NCBI GenBank assembly: GCA_964538675.1
Contig: CAZIGM010000014.1
Coordinates: 1 to 38,269, forward strand
From: CAZIGM01 sp964538675
Lineage (GTDB): Bacteria > Bacillota > Bacilli > Tepidibacillales > Tepidibacillaceae
Direction: 5' to 3'
DNA: 38,269 nucleotides
The notes under the pieces were generated by a model, which ran no database searches, was not told the DNA's origin, and was given only the letters and a program-made list of their open reading frames with translations. The position numbers and the translations under genes were made by a program. Below are positions 1 through 8,095 of the stretch, piece by piece; position 1 is the first letter of the stretch, and each line of letters opens with the position of its first letter.

Positions 1-200
1 TGTATTTTTTAAACACCAAGTTTTTAAACAGGGAAAAGAGAATATTTAAAAACCGATAAAAAAAGGTAAATTATTTCACAAATTAGCACATGAATCTTTT
101 AAAAAAACTATAATATAATTATTAAAAAAAGTTGGCTAAGAGATTTATAGAAAAAGAAGTCTAAAAAGTTTGAAAGTTGTATATATAGGTAAGTAAAAAA

Positions 201-428
201 ATGAACAATGAAGAAAAAATATTTAATTTATTAGAAAAGGTTTATTTTGATTTACAAGAAACCAAAGACAGATTAGGTAATGTGGAAAAAACTGTTGTTC
301 GGATTGAAAACGAACACGGACGAAAGTTAGATGCATTATTTGATGGGTATAAGTAAAATTCTGAAAAATTAGACAGAATAGAGAAATAGGTATCTAAACA
401 TGAAGAAATTAGTATGATAAAAATATGA
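201..428 (+). pseudogene. Decayed small coiled-coil-like gene with two in-frame stops
   Basis: From the ATG at 201 the frame reads 51 codons (begins MNNEEKIFNLLEKVYFDLQE, ends ALFDGYK) to TAA at 354-356. The same frame then continues with similar charged, helical character (NSEKLDRIEK), meets TAG at 387-389, and runs on (VSKHEEISMIKI) to TGA at 426-428. Both internal stops sit where CAA and CAG glutamine codons would be expected, so two C-to-T changes explain the decay. From general familiarity, the intact form looks like a short protein common in Bacillota with a repeated 'DNVEKSVxRIENxHGxKLDALFDGY' pattern of unknown function, often near mobile or regulatory genes. Upstream, 1-200 shows only AT-rich sequence with no clear promoter. 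The first 51 codons might still be expressed as a short peptide. Confidence 0.6.
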
Positions 429-452
429 TAACAAAACAACTTCCATATTATT

Positions 453-501
453 AAGTGCATCCCAAATGTTAGACACGAAAATTAACATTGGAGGTGCACT
501 T
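453..501. repeat. Imperfect palindrome resembling fused IS3-type ends
   Basis: AAGTGCATCCCAAATGTTA is followed by a short spacer and then its near-complement TAACATTGGAGGTGCACTT. The motif TGCATCCCAAATGTTAGACAC resembles, from memory, the left end of some IS3-family elements, and the right arm resembles the matching right end, which suggests a vestigial or internally deleted element. Alternatively it is the transcription terminator of sufB, which ends about 60 bases away on the minus strand. No transposase fragment is visible. Confidence 0.4.
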
Positions 502-557
502 TAAGGAAGTCGTCTTTTATATTTCTTATACATTATATTTATATTAGTAGAAAAACA

Positions 558-1958
558 CTAACCAATTGCGCCTTCCATCTCAAACTTAATCAGACGGTTC
601 ATTTCTACAGCATATTCCATTGGTAGCTCTTTTGTAAAAGGTTCAATAAAGCCCATAATAATCATCTGGACCGCATCTTCTTGCGATATTCCGCGACTCA
701 TAAGATAAAATAACTGTTCCTCACTTACTTTACTTACTGTTGCCTCATGCTCTAATGTAACATTATTATTTAGTACCTCATTATGAGGAATAGTGTCTGA
801 TGTCGACAATTCATCAAGGATTAACGTATCGCATTTGACGTTGGATTTCGAACCTTGAGAGTTCCTGCCAAACATTGCAAGTCCTCGATAATTGGCTTTA
901 CCACCGCGCTTGCTTATTGACTTAGATATTACCGTTGAAGTGCAATTAGGCGCTAAGTGAATAACTTTAGCTCCTGCATCTTGTATTTGTCCTTTACTAG
1001 CCAAAGCAATCGATAAGATATTAGCCTTTGCTCTTGGACCTTTCATAATTACAGCAGGATATTTCATCGTTAATTTACTACCAATGTTTCCATCTACCCA
1101 TTCAACGGTTGCATCTTCATCAGCAGTAGCTCGTTGAGTAACTAAATTATATATATTATTAGACCAATTCTGAATTGTTGTATAGCGAACTTTCGCACCC
1201 TTTTTTGCAATTATTTCTACTACACCACTATGAAGTGAATTTGAACTATAACTTGGTGCCGTACAACCTTCTACATAATGAATTGAAGCACCCTCATCTA
1301 CAATAATTAAAGTACGTTCATGCTGAGACATATTTTCCGTATTTATACGAAAATATGCCTGAATTGGTGTATCTAATTTAACTCCAGGAGGTACATATAC
1401 AAAACTACCACCTGACCATACAGCACTATTTAAAGCAGAAAATTTATTATCGGTTGTTGGTATTACCGTAGCAAAATATTTCTTGAATATCTCTGAATGT
1501 TCCTTTAGCGCTGTATCGGTATCTAAAAATATAATTCCCTTATCTTTAAGCTCTTGCTTCATATTATGATATACTACCTCAGATTCGTATTGAGCTGACA
1601 CACCTGCTAAATATTTTTGTTCAGCCTCAGGTACACCCAATTTGTCGAATGAATTTTTTATTTCTTCAGGAACATCGTCCCAAGATTTCTCTGTTTTTTC
1701 TGATGGTTTAATATAATATGTTAATTCATCAAAATTTAAATCACTTAAATCCGGACCCCATTTTGGCATTGACATTTGCAAAAACTTCTCCAATGCTTTT
1801 AAACGAAAATCTAACATCCATTCTGGTTCATTCTTAATCTTTGAGATTTGTCTTACTACATCCTCATTAAGACCTATCCCAGATTTATATAAAGAAACGT
1901 CTTTGTCTTTAAAACCATATTTATACTCATCTTCTATTTCAGGAGATTTTTTCACCAC
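558..1958 (-). CDS. sufB: SufB, Fe-S cluster scaffold subunit
   Basis: SufB is the core scaffold of the cytosolic SufBCD complex, on which Fe-S clusters are assembled from sulfur delivered by SufS/SufU before transfer to apoproteins. The 466-residue protein has the usual SufB length and shows family signatures: an N-terminal EPEWMLDFRLKALE segment, the beta-helix core with GGSFVYVPPGVKLDTPIQ, and the C-terminal SRGISQEDAVQMIIMGFIEP. The segment TSDTIPHNEV is the region of the conserved SufB/SufD interface. The start is GTG (two consecutive GTG codons, 1958 or 1955), 6 or 9 bases after GGAGGG. It is the last gene of the sufC-D-S-U-B operon and begins 2 bases after the sufU stop, so translational coupling is likely. 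Confidence 0.97.
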   Translation of the reverse strand: MVKKSPEIEDEYKYGFKDKDVSLYKSGIGLNEDVVRQISKIKNEPEWMLDFRLKALEKFLQMSMPKWGPDLSDLNFDELTYYIKPSEKTEKSWDDVPEEIKNSFDKLGVPEAEQKYLAGVSAQYESEVVYHNMKQELKDKGIIFLDTDTALKEHSEIFKKYFATVIPTTDNKFSALNSAVWSGGSFVYVPPGVKLDTPIQAYFRINTENMSQHERTLIIVDEGASIHYVEGCTAPSYSSNSLHSGVVEIIAKKGAKVRYTTIQNWSNNIYNLVTQRATADEDATVEWVDGNIGSKLTMKYPAVIMKGPRAKANILSIALASKGQIQDAGAKVIHLAPNCTSTVISKSISKRGGKANYRGLAMFGRNSQGSKSNVKCDTLILDELSTSDTIPHNEVLNNNVTLEHEATVSKVSEEQLFYLMSRGISQEDAVQMIIMGFIEPFTKELPMEYAVEMNRLIKFEMEGAIG

Positions 1959-1960
1959 TT

Positions 1961-2452
1961 CTATCCCTCCTTTTTATCTTGCTCAGGGTTATATGGATGC
2001 TTATGACAACCACAATTTAAGTCAAAATCACATCTTTCACAGATACCCTTTTCCATAGCCTTCCATGAAAGAGTGGCACACTTTATACGCGCCGGAAATT
2101 TACAAACCCCTTGAAGAGCCTCAATATCCTCAAAACCTTCTGTATCAACATCTTCTCCAAGCATCATCTTAGAAAACCTATCAGCTAAATCTAAGGCTTT
2201 ATCGACATCTTGTCCAATAATAGCCTCTGTCATCATTGATGCCGATGCCATACTTATTGAGCACCCTTCGCCATCAAATTTAGCATCTTTAATAAGTCCA
2301 TTATCAATTTTCATTTGTAACTGAATTTGGTCCCCACAAGTAGGATTTTTCAATTGTATTGTAGCATCAGCATCTTCAAGAATACCTCTATTTCTTGGAG
2401 ATTGATAGTGATCCATAATTACGCGTCTATATAAATCATCAAGAGAAGACAT
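1961..2452 (-). CDS. sufU: SufU, zinc-dependent sulfurtransferase partner of SufS, with Cys-rich tail
   Basis: SufU accepts persulfide sulfur from the cysteine desulfurase SufS and passes it to the SufBCD scaffold. In Gram-positive bacteria it is a zinc protein, not an IscU-like scaffold. The fold signatures are LDDLYRRVIMDHYQSPRNRG, NPTCGDQ, FDGEGCSIS and CKFPARIKCATLSWKA, giving the expected Cys and Asp ligands. The longest frame begins with TTG at 2458, but that lies only 4 bases from AAAGGAG. The ATG at 2452 (MSSLDDLYR) gives a better spacing (10 bases) and matches the usual N-terminus. Beyond the normal end there is a tail of about 26 residues with four further cysteines (CERCDFDLNCGC) and two histidines. 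The gene overlaps the end of sufS by 14 bases. Confidence 0.95.
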   Translation of the reverse strand: MSSLDDLYRRVIMDHYQSPRNRGILEDADATIQLKNPTCGDQIQLQMKIDNGLIKDAKFDGEGCSISMASASMMTEAIIGQDVDKALDLADRFSKMMLGEDVDTEGFEDIEALQGVCKFPARIKCATLSWKAMEKGICERCDFDLNCGCHKHPYNPEQDKKEG

Positions 2453-3665
2453 GTCCAAAATACTCCTTTGTTTTTATTAATCCTTTTAACAACATATCAA
2501 CATCATTCTTAGTATTATATAAATAAAAGCTTGTTCTAGCAGTTGAAGAAACATTAAGTTTTTTATTTAACGGTTGAGCACAGTGATGACCTGCTCTAAT
2601 TGCTATTCCCTCATTATCTAGTACAGTTGATACATCATGAGGATGTATATTATCTATATTAAATGATATTAATGAGCTATGATTTTTTATAGGTCCATAC
2701 ATAGTAAATCCTTTAATATCCTTAACTCTTTCCATTGCATATTCCATTAACTCATTTTCATGTTTCTCAATTTTCTCTAAACCAATATCTTGAAGAAAAT
2801 CGATTGCAGCTCCTAATCCTATTGCACCAGCAATTATAGGAGTACCAGCCTCAAACTTCCAAGGTAGCTCCTTCCATGTTGAATCATACAAGTCAACAAA
2901 ATCAATCATTTCTCCACCAAATTCAATTGGTTCCATCTTTTCTAATAACTCTTTCTTTCCATATAAAACACCAATTCCTGTTGGTCCACACATCTTATGC
3001 CCAGAAAAAGCTAGAAAGTCACAATCTAATTCCTGAACATCTAATTTCATATGTGGAACACTTTGAGCACCATCAACAATAACTTTAGCACCATTTAGAT
3101 GCGCTATTCTAACAACTTCCTTAATAGGATTAACTGTCCCAAGCACATTAGAAATATGTGTCATAGCAACTATCTTAGTTTTGTTTGTAATTGTTGCCTT
3201 AATATCTTCTAAAAACATAGTTCCATCTGGTTGTAATGGTATATATTTAAGTACTGCTTTTTTTGATTTTGCCAACTGTTGCCATGGAATGAGGTTACTA
3301 TGATGCTCCATATATGTGATTACAATTTCGTCACCTTCATTAACATTCTCATTACCATAGCTTTGAGCAATCAAATTAATAGAGGATGAAGTTCCTCTAG
3401 TAAATATTATTTCTTCATTGCTCTTAGCATTTATAAAACCCCTTACTTTTTCTCTTGCTCCTTCATAAGCATCAGTAGCTCGTGTACCTAAAGTATGAAC
3501 CCCGCGATGTACATTTGAGTTAACTGTTCTATAATATGAATCTAAAGCCTCAATAACTTGTAAAGGCTTTTGTGATGTAGCAGCACTATCTAAATATACT
3601 AAGGAATGTCCATTTACTTTCTGAGAAAGAATTGGGAATTGTTTTAGAATTTCTTCATCAATCAT
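2439..3665 (-). CDS. sufS: SufS cysteine desulfurase
   Basis: This PLP-dependent group II cysteine desulfurase converts L-cysteine to L-alanine and leaves a persulfide on its active-site cysteine, the sulfur source for Fe-S assembly. The 408 residues are the full family length. The PLP-binding lysine is in FSGHKMCGPTG and the catalytic cysteine is in RAGHHCAQPL, typical of SufS. Other signatures are YLDSAATSQKP near the start and RGTSSSINL. The start ATG lies 8 bases after AAAGGAAG and overlaps the sufD stop in an ATGA arrangement, indicating translational coupling. It sits between sufD and its sulfur acceptor sufU. Confidence 0.97.
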   Translation of the reverse strand: MIDEEILKQFPILSQKVNGHSLVYLDSAATSQKPLQVIEALDSYYRTVNSNVHRGVHTLGTRATDAYEGAREKVRGFINAKSNEEIIFTRGTSSSINLIAQSYGNENVNEGDEIVITYMEHHSNLIPWQQLAKSKKAVLKYIPLQPDGTMFLEDIKATITNKTKIVAMTHISNVLGTVNPIKEVVRIAHLNGAKVIVDGAQSVPHMKLDVQELDCDFLAFSGHKMCGPTGIGVLYGKKELLEKMEPIEFGGEMIDFVDLYDSTWKELPWKFEAGTPIIAGAIGLGAAIDFLQDIGLEKIEKHENELMEYAMERVKDIKGFTMYGPIKNHSSLISFNIDNIHPHDVSTVLDNEGIAIRAGHHCAQPLNKKLNVSSTARTSFYLYNTKNDVDMLLKGLIKTKEYFGHVFS

Positions 3666-4939
3666 TTTAATAACTTCCTTTCTATCAGCTCTTCTAATTG
3701 TTCTTTCATCCCTTCAATCGGAATTCTTGAAACAACAGGAGCCAAGAAACCGTGTATTATTAACCTTTCTGCTTCATGTCTAGTTATTCCACGTGACATT
3801 AAATAGTATATATCGTTTTGATCAACGGGTCCTGCACTAGCAGCATGACTAGCAACAACATCATGCTCGTCAATTAATAAAATTGGGTTAGCATCACCAC
3901 GTGCATTTTCACTTAACATTAATATATTTTCAGACTGATTTGCATCAGATTTAATTGCACCCTTATTAATCTTTGTAATTCCATTAAAAACACCTTTTGA
4001 ATGATCTAGCATTATCCCACGGAAAAGAATATCACTCTGTGAAAAGTCACCATTATGAATTACTTTCGTAGTAAAATCTCCTTCTTGATTTCCTGTTCCA
4101 ATAAAAATTGTTTTTACATCTGCTTTGGAACCCGAACCTTTAAGAGAAATATTGTTACTTGAAATTGTATTGCCTTGATTCATTTCACCTACTATCCATT
4201 CAAGATAAGCATCTTTATTAAGAGTAGCGTGTCTATATGTGTAATCAGACGATTTATTATTAAAATTATGGTTAGTAGTTAAACGTACTTTTGCCCCTTC
4301 TGCGACAAAAACCTCTATAACACTATTATGCGTACAGATACTCTCATCATCAATTGATATATGATTTTCAATATAAGTAATGCTACTATTTTCTTCAGCA
4401 ACTATTAATACATGAGGTAAAATACCTGTATCGTTACCAAGAAAACATGCCTGAACTGGAAAATCTATCTCAACATTTTTAGGAATATATAAAAATACTC
4501 CATTATTCCATATAGCTCCATGCAAAGAAAGTAGTCTGTTATTCTCTATATCAATATCCTGAAAAAGATATTTTTTAGTTAACTCAGGATAATCTTTTAT
4601 TGCCTTATCTAAGGTAGTGAAAATAACACCTAATTTAACTAGTTCATCAGATAAATGCTCGTAAATATTATTTGTATTTCCATAAATCAATACACTTCTT
4701 TTATCTACATTAGCATGAATTATAGAGTTAACTTGCTCTGGTACCTCTTCCTCTAATAATTTCTTTTTTTGTTCAAGCCAATTACTATCCTTTATCTCCT
4801 CAGATAACTTATTGGATAACTTTTTATAATAATCAAAACTTTTTAAACGTAAATCTAATAACCATTTAGGTTCATTCCTCTTATTGGATAAGTGAGTAAC
4901 ATAATTCTTATCAAAATTATTCTCTACTTTAACTGTCAT
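3662..4939 (-). CDS. sufD: SufD, Fe-S assembly scaffold subunit
   Basis: SufD pairs with SufB on top of a SufC dimer in the SufBC2D complex and is needed for iron acquisition and cluster assembly. It resembles SufB: an EPKWLLDLRLKSFDYY segment near the N-terminus, a beta-helix core with VFLYIPKNVEIDFPVQ, and the C-terminal SRGITRHEAERLIIHGFLAPV. The conserved interface histidine region DEHDVVASHAASAGP is present. The longest frame starts at 4960, but AAGGAGGT lies between that ATG and the ATG at 4939 (MTVKVENNF), so 4939 is the real start, giving 425 residues. It follows sufC by 23 bases. Confidence 0.95.
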   Translation of the reverse strand: MTVKVENNFDKNYVTHLSNKRNEPKWLLDLRLKSFDYYKKLSNKLSEEIKDSNWLEQKKKLLEEEVPEQVNSIIHANVDKRSVLIYGNTNNIYEHLSDELVKLGVIFTTLDKAIKDYPELTKKYLFQDIDIENNRLLSLHGAIWNNGVFLYIPKNVEIDFPVQACFLGNDTGILPHVLIVAEENSSITYIENHISIDDESICTHNSVIEVFVAEGAKVRLTTNHNFNNKSSDYTYRHATLNKDAYLEWIVGEMNQGNTISSNNISLKGSGSKADVKTIFIGTGNQEGDFTTKVIHNGDFSQSDILFRGIMLDHSKGVFNGITKINKGAIKSDANQSENILMLSENARGDANPILLIDEHDVVASHAASAGPVDQNDIYYLMSRGITRHEAERLIIHGFLAPVVSRIPIEGMKEQLEELIERKLLK

Positions 4940-4962
4940 AATCCTAACCTCCTTATCCAAAA

Positions 4963-5748
4963 TTAATTCCAGTTACCTACTTTTTCTTCACCAATCCCTA
5001 ACTCATCTTTAATCCAGTCATAGCCATCTGCTTCAAGTTTTTTTGCCAATTCTGGACCTCCTGATTTAACAATTCTTCCCTGCATCATGATATGAACATA
5101 GTCAGGTTTAATATAATCTAATAAACGCTGGTAATGTGTTATAACTAAAGTTCCCATCTCAGATGAACGCATCTCATTTACTCCTTTTGAAACAACCTTC
5201 AGAGCATCAATATCCAATCCAGAATCTATCTCATCTAAAATAGCTAAATGAGGCATTAACATCATCATTTGAAGAATTTCATTACGCTTCTTTTCTCCTC
5301 CAGAAAAACCTTCATTAACATACCTTTGAGAGAAAGATTCGTCTATCTCAAGAAATTTCATCTTCTTTTCCATCTCACGAACAAATTTAATTAAGGAGAT
5401 TTCATTACCTTTTCCTCTTTTAGCATTAATAGCACTACGTAAAAAATCAGCATTAGTTACCCCGCTTATTTCACTAGGATATTGCATTGCAAGAAAAATC
5501 CCTTTTCTAGCTCGCTCATCTGTAGCCATATCTAAAAGAGCCTCACCATTTAATGTAACTGTTCCGGAATCTATTATATATTTTGGATGACCCATTAATG
5601 CTGATGCTAGTGTGCTTTTGCCAGTACCGTTAGGACCCATAATCGCATGAACTTCTCCGCCCTTTATTTCTAAAGATAATCCCTTTAATATTTCTTTACC
5701 CTCAACTGAAACTCGAAGGTTATCTATTGATAATTTAGGCTGAATCAT
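4963..5748 (-). CDS. sufC: SufC, ABC-type ATPase of the Suf complex
   Basis: SufC is the soluble ABC ATPase that drives conformational change in the SufBC2D scaffold. The 261-residue protein has Walker A GPNGTGKSTL, the ABC signature FSGGEKKRNE (the SufC variant), Walker B LAILDEIDSGLDIDAL and the switch histidine in VITHYQRLL. It is the first gene of the five-gene operon, with a strong ribosome binding site (GGAGGG) 8 bases before the ATG. Two IscR-like operators that overlap candidate promoters lie 50-125 bases upstream, so the whole operon is probably regulated by Fe-S status. Confidence 0.98.
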   Translation of the reverse strand: MIQPKLSIDNLRVSVEGKEILKGLSLEIKGGEVHAIMGPNGTGKSTLASALMGHPKYIIDSGTVTLNGEALLDMATDERARKGIFLAMQYPSEISGVTNADFLRSAINAKRGKGNEISLIKFVREMEKKMKFLEIDESFSQRYVNEGFSGGEKKRNEILQMMMLMPHLAILDEIDSGLDIDALKVVSKGVNEMRSSEMGTLVITHYQRLLDYIKPDYVHIMMQGRIVKSGGPELAKKLEADGYDWIKDELGIGEEKVGNWN

Positions 5749-5793
5749 TTATTGTACCCTCCATTTTTTTTATTTCCAAAGAAATATTTTTTT

Positions 5794-5823
5794 ATAATAT
5801 TTAATCCCGACTAAATTAGTCAA
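5794..5823 (-). promoter_or_regulatory. Candidate promoter proximal to sufC, overlapping operator 1
   Basis: On the minus strand TTGACT (5818-5823) is followed 18 bases later by TATTAT (5794-5799). The -35 hexamer is part of the palindromic operator at 5802-5827, so a repressor bound there would block polymerase. Confidence 0.45.
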
Positions 5824-5827
5824 GTAT
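5802..5827 (-). promoter_or_regulatory. IscR type-1-like operator, proximal copy
   Basis: The perfect palindrome GACTAAATTAGTC (5809-5821) has flanks that on the minus strand read ATACTT before it and GGGAT after it. This agrees with the known type-1 IscR site, which is built on GACT and AGTC half-sites flanked by ATA-CTT and RGGAT-type sequence. IscR is an Rrf2-family, Fe-S cluster-sensing repressor of isc/suf operons. No iscR gene lies in this window. Confidence 0.6.
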
Positions 5828-5839
5828 TTTTCATATACT

Positions 5840-5867
5840 ATTTTATAATCCTGACTAAATTAGTCAA
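5840..5867 (-). promoter_or_regulatory. Candidate promoter distal to sufC, overlapping operator 2
   Basis: On the minus strand TTGACT (5862-5867) is followed 16 bases later by TAAAAT (5840-5845). Again the -35 hexamer lies inside the operator palindrome. Confidence 0.45.
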
Positions 5868-5871
5868 GTAT
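5845..5871 (-). promoter_or_regulatory. IscR type-1-like operator, distal copy
   Basis: The same palindrome GACTAAATTAGTC (5853-5865) and nearly the same flanks as the proximal copy are repeated, with centres 44 bases apart, about four helical turns. The spacing would place two repressor dimers on the same DNA face. Confidence 0.6.
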
Positions 5872-5915
5872 TTTTTCTTTTTCATTAATCTTAACAAAAT
5901 TATTGGATTTTATAA

Positions 5916-6015
5916 NNNNNNNNNNNNNNNNNNNNNNNNNNNNNNNNNNNNNNNNNNNNNNNNNNNNNNNNNNNNNNNNNNNNNNNNNNNNNNNNNNNNN
6001 NNNNNNNNNNNNNNN
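5916..6015. other. Assembly gap of 100 N
   Basis: Exactly 100 undetermined bases, the conventional placeholder for a scaffold gap of unknown size. Its right edge begins directly inside a repeat copy (6016), so the assembler probably broke on the dispersed repeat. The true length of the suf upstream region is therefore unknown. Confidence 0.95.
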
Positions 6016-6124
6016 AGCCGAACTTTATTTAGATGGAGTTTTAATTCCATCTGAATTCTAGTGAGACTTATCCTATATTCATTTTTCCCACTTATGAAGT
6101 GGGGGTCTTATCATATTTGGATAA
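6016..6124 (-). repeat. Dispersed structured repeat, compact copy A1
   Basis: It begins at the gap edge with AGCCGAACTTTATT and ends with TTTGGATAAA, the reverse of the full copies at 8096, 14281 and 33235. The central multi-stem part is deleted, leaving one stem (GATGGAGTT against ATTCCATC) and the outer CCCACTT...AAGTGGG hairpin. The first 55 bases are identical to copy A2, which follows immediately. Confidence 0.8.
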
Positions 6125-6212
6125 AGCCGAACTTTATTTAGATGGAGTTTTAATTCCATCTGAATTCTAGTGAGACTTAGCATAATAGCGAGACTTGTGC
6201 ATAAGCACATAA
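6125..6212 (-). repeat. Dispersed structured repeat, compact copy A2 in tandem
   Basis: Bases 6125-6179 repeat 6016-6070 exactly, then diverge into the hairpin-spacer module (TAGCGAGACTTGTGC, a short hairpin, then GCACAT). This exact 55-base tandem duplication suggests recent copying. Confidence 0.8.
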
Positions 6213-6249
6213 TAATAATCCCCCAATTACTATAAACGGGGGATTATTA
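6213..6249 (-). terminator. Strong hairpin, probable terminator of the pspC-like gene
   Basis: TAATAATCCCCC pairs perfectly with GGGGGATTATTA over 12 bases around a 13-base loop. On the minus strand it is followed by TTATTATG, about 75 bases past the stop of the gene at 6325. The U-tract is imperfect, so it may instead or also block transcription in both directions. Confidence 0.55.
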
Positions 6250-6324
6250 ATCACCTTTAGCAATATTTGCCTCTAAAACGAATAATACTTGCAAACTTAT
6301 TAAAACTACAGATTGTTTTGTCTA

Positions 6325-6750
6325 CTACTTCTTCCCTCTAATAATTATCAATATACCTAAAGTTATAAGTATAATTGCCCACGCATAAAATCTAATTTCA
6401 TAATAAATTGTACTTAAGTAATTCCATAAATCAATATGAGAAATTTGATTTATTAAAAAAATAATTCCGAAAAAAATCAAGACTAACCCAACGAAAAGAC
6501 TTCCTCTATTATTAATTTTTATTTCTTGTTCTTCAATATGTACAGTATTTTCATCTGCTTTGGGCATTATTATTGCTGCGGCAATATAGACAAAAAAAGC
6601 AATCCAAAAATTCCCTGCTAAAGCTAGAAAAACATATCCTAATCTTAACCATACAGGATCGATATCAATATATTCAGCAAAACCCCCAATTACCCCTTCT
6701 ACCATTTTATTAGATGACCTTGTTAATTTCTTCAATAAACTCATTCCCAT
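6325..6750 (-). CDS. PspC-domain membrane protein
   Basis: PspC-domain proteins take part in envelope-stress responses (phage-shock or Lia-type systems) at the cytoplasmic membrane. The 141 residues open with the PspC signature: KLTRSSNKMVEGVIGGFAEYIDIDPVWLRLGYV, then a membrane helix (FLALAGNFWIAFFVYIAAAIIM). A C-terminal pair of hydrophobic segments (about 83-105 and 120-138) resembles the LiaI/LiaF-type transmembrane pair. The start is ATG at 6750 or a second ATG two codons later; neither has a strong ribosome site. It follows the M48 protease gene by 43 bases, so the two may form an envelope-maintenance operon. No PspA or Lia kinase is in the window. Confidence 0.85.
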   Translation of the reverse strand: MGMSLLKKLTRSSNKMVEGVIGGFAEYIDIDPVWLRLGYVFLALAGNFWIAFFVYIAAAIIMPKADENTVHIEEQEIKINNRGSLFVGLVLIFFGIIFLINQISHIDLWNYLSTIYYEIRFYAWAIILITLGILIIIRGKK

Positions 6751-6793
6751 CTTTTAAACTATCTATATAATAAATTTATATTTAATTTAGCAC

Positions 6794-8056
6794 TTAATCA
6801 ATAGTTAATTCTTGATTACTTATTAAATAAATTCTTTCAGCCATTGTTGGATGTGAATATAAAAAGATTTTCACAATTTCTGGTGGATTAGGTTCAACTA
6901 GACTGTTAACGGATAGTTTTTGAAAAGCACTTATCGCCGATTCTTTGTCTCCTGTCATTTGAATTGCATAAGCATCAGTTACGCGTTCAGTTTGTCGAGA
7001 AATTGTATTCTCTATTGGTGAAATTATAAAGGTGAAAAGTGATATTAAAAGCAATATAAGTGGCAATGAATTAATATCAGATATTCTTTTTATGTCCCAA
7101 TAATGACCATAACGGTTAATTAAAAAATTAGTGCTTTTATATAAAATATATAACATTAATAGTGTAAGCAATATCTCCGCTAGTAGATGCCAATATATAT
7201 GTTTTTTAACATAATGTCCAATTTCATGGGCAGTAATAAATAAAACTTCGTCCTTATTCATCTTTTCTAAAGTTGTATCCCATAATACTATTCGGGCATT
7301 AGAACCTATTCCTGTAACATAAGCATTCATTGCTGTTGATTTTTCCGACATATTAACTTGAAAAATATTTTCCTCTTTTATATTCACTTGGTCAGCAAGA
7401 AACACTATTTCCTCTTTTAACTTTTGATCTTGTAGTGCTTGGAAGTCATTAAATATAGGATCAATAATTACTGGTTGAACAAAAATCAATAAAATTATAA
7501 AAGGAATTGAGATTAGCCAAGCCCATAACCACCATCTTCTTTCAGATTTCCTAAATAACCAATATAATACCCAAATAGTAGGTATAGTAATTACTAAATC
7601 CAATAGTAATCCTTTCCCTTTATCTATTAACCATAAATCAAAGGGCTGTATATTTATCCCATACTGACTTGATACTTTGTAGGCAACATAACTTAATGGG
7701 AATTTTAAAAGGGCTATGAAGAATAATAGTATAGTAATATATACTCCCGATTGAATTAATAATGAAGATTTATTTATTTTTTTAGCAATTAATAAAAAGG
7801 TAGTAGAAAATCCTAACCCCAATATTATTAAATAAATTGCCCACTCCCAAGGAATGCCTATAAAGAACAGAAATTCTTTAATTCTTGAATAAACTATTGA
7901 TGTTTGTAATTGCTCAGTAGTCATATATGTTTTTGGATCAGCCGGGCTATTAATTAACCCTTCAGGTATAGCTTGTTCGGCATTAAATAAATAAAAAAAC
8001 ATTAAAAATCCATATGTAATTAAAAAAATTGTAAAACCTATATAAAATTTCTTCAT
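6794..8056 (-). CDS. M48 (Ste24/CAAX-type) membrane zinc metalloprotease
   Basis: This is an integral-membrane zinc endopeptidase of the Ste24/HtpX group. Such enzymes degrade misfolded membrane proteins or process peptides at the membrane. The zinc motif is HEIGHYVKKH, with the downstream glutamate region SRQTERVTDAYAIQ and the C-terminal SHPTMAERI, as in the Ste24 family. Six or seven hydrophobic segments surround the catalytic domain, including a long N-terminal set that HtpX proper lacks, so Ste24-like is the better name. The longest frame reaches 8128, but the ATG at 8056 (MKKFYIGFTIF) has AGGAGG 9 bases upstream and starts the first membrane helix. The upstream extension runs into a repeat copy and is not real. 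About 420 residues. Confidence 0.92.
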   Translation of the reverse strand: MKKFYIGFTIFLITYGFLMFFYLFNAEQAIPEGLINSPADPKTYMTTEQLQTSIVYSRIKEFLFFIGIPWEWAIYLIILGLGFSTTFLLIAKKINKSSLLIQSGVYITILLFFIALLKFPLSYVAYKVSSQYGINIQPFDLWLIDKGKGLLLDLVITIPTIWVLYWLFRKSERRWWLWAWLISIPFIILLIFVQPVIIDPIFNDFQALQDQKLKEEIVFLADQVNIKEENIFQVNMSEKSTAMNAYVTGIGSNARIVLWDTTLEKMNKDEVLFITAHEIGHYVKKHIYWHLLAEILLTLLMLYILYKSTNFLINRYGHYWDIKRISDINSLPLILLLISLFTFIISPIENTISRQTERVTDAYAIQMTGDKESAISAFQKLSVNSLVEPNPPEIVKIFLYSHPTMAERIYLISNQELTID

Positions 8057-8095
8057 TCCTAAAGCCTCCTTTTCATAGTTTATTCTATGCATAAA

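Noticed and set aside
201..428. Stop codons read as amino acids (alternative code)
   Set aside because: All other genes use TAA, TAG and TGA only as ends, so simple gene decay is the better explanation.
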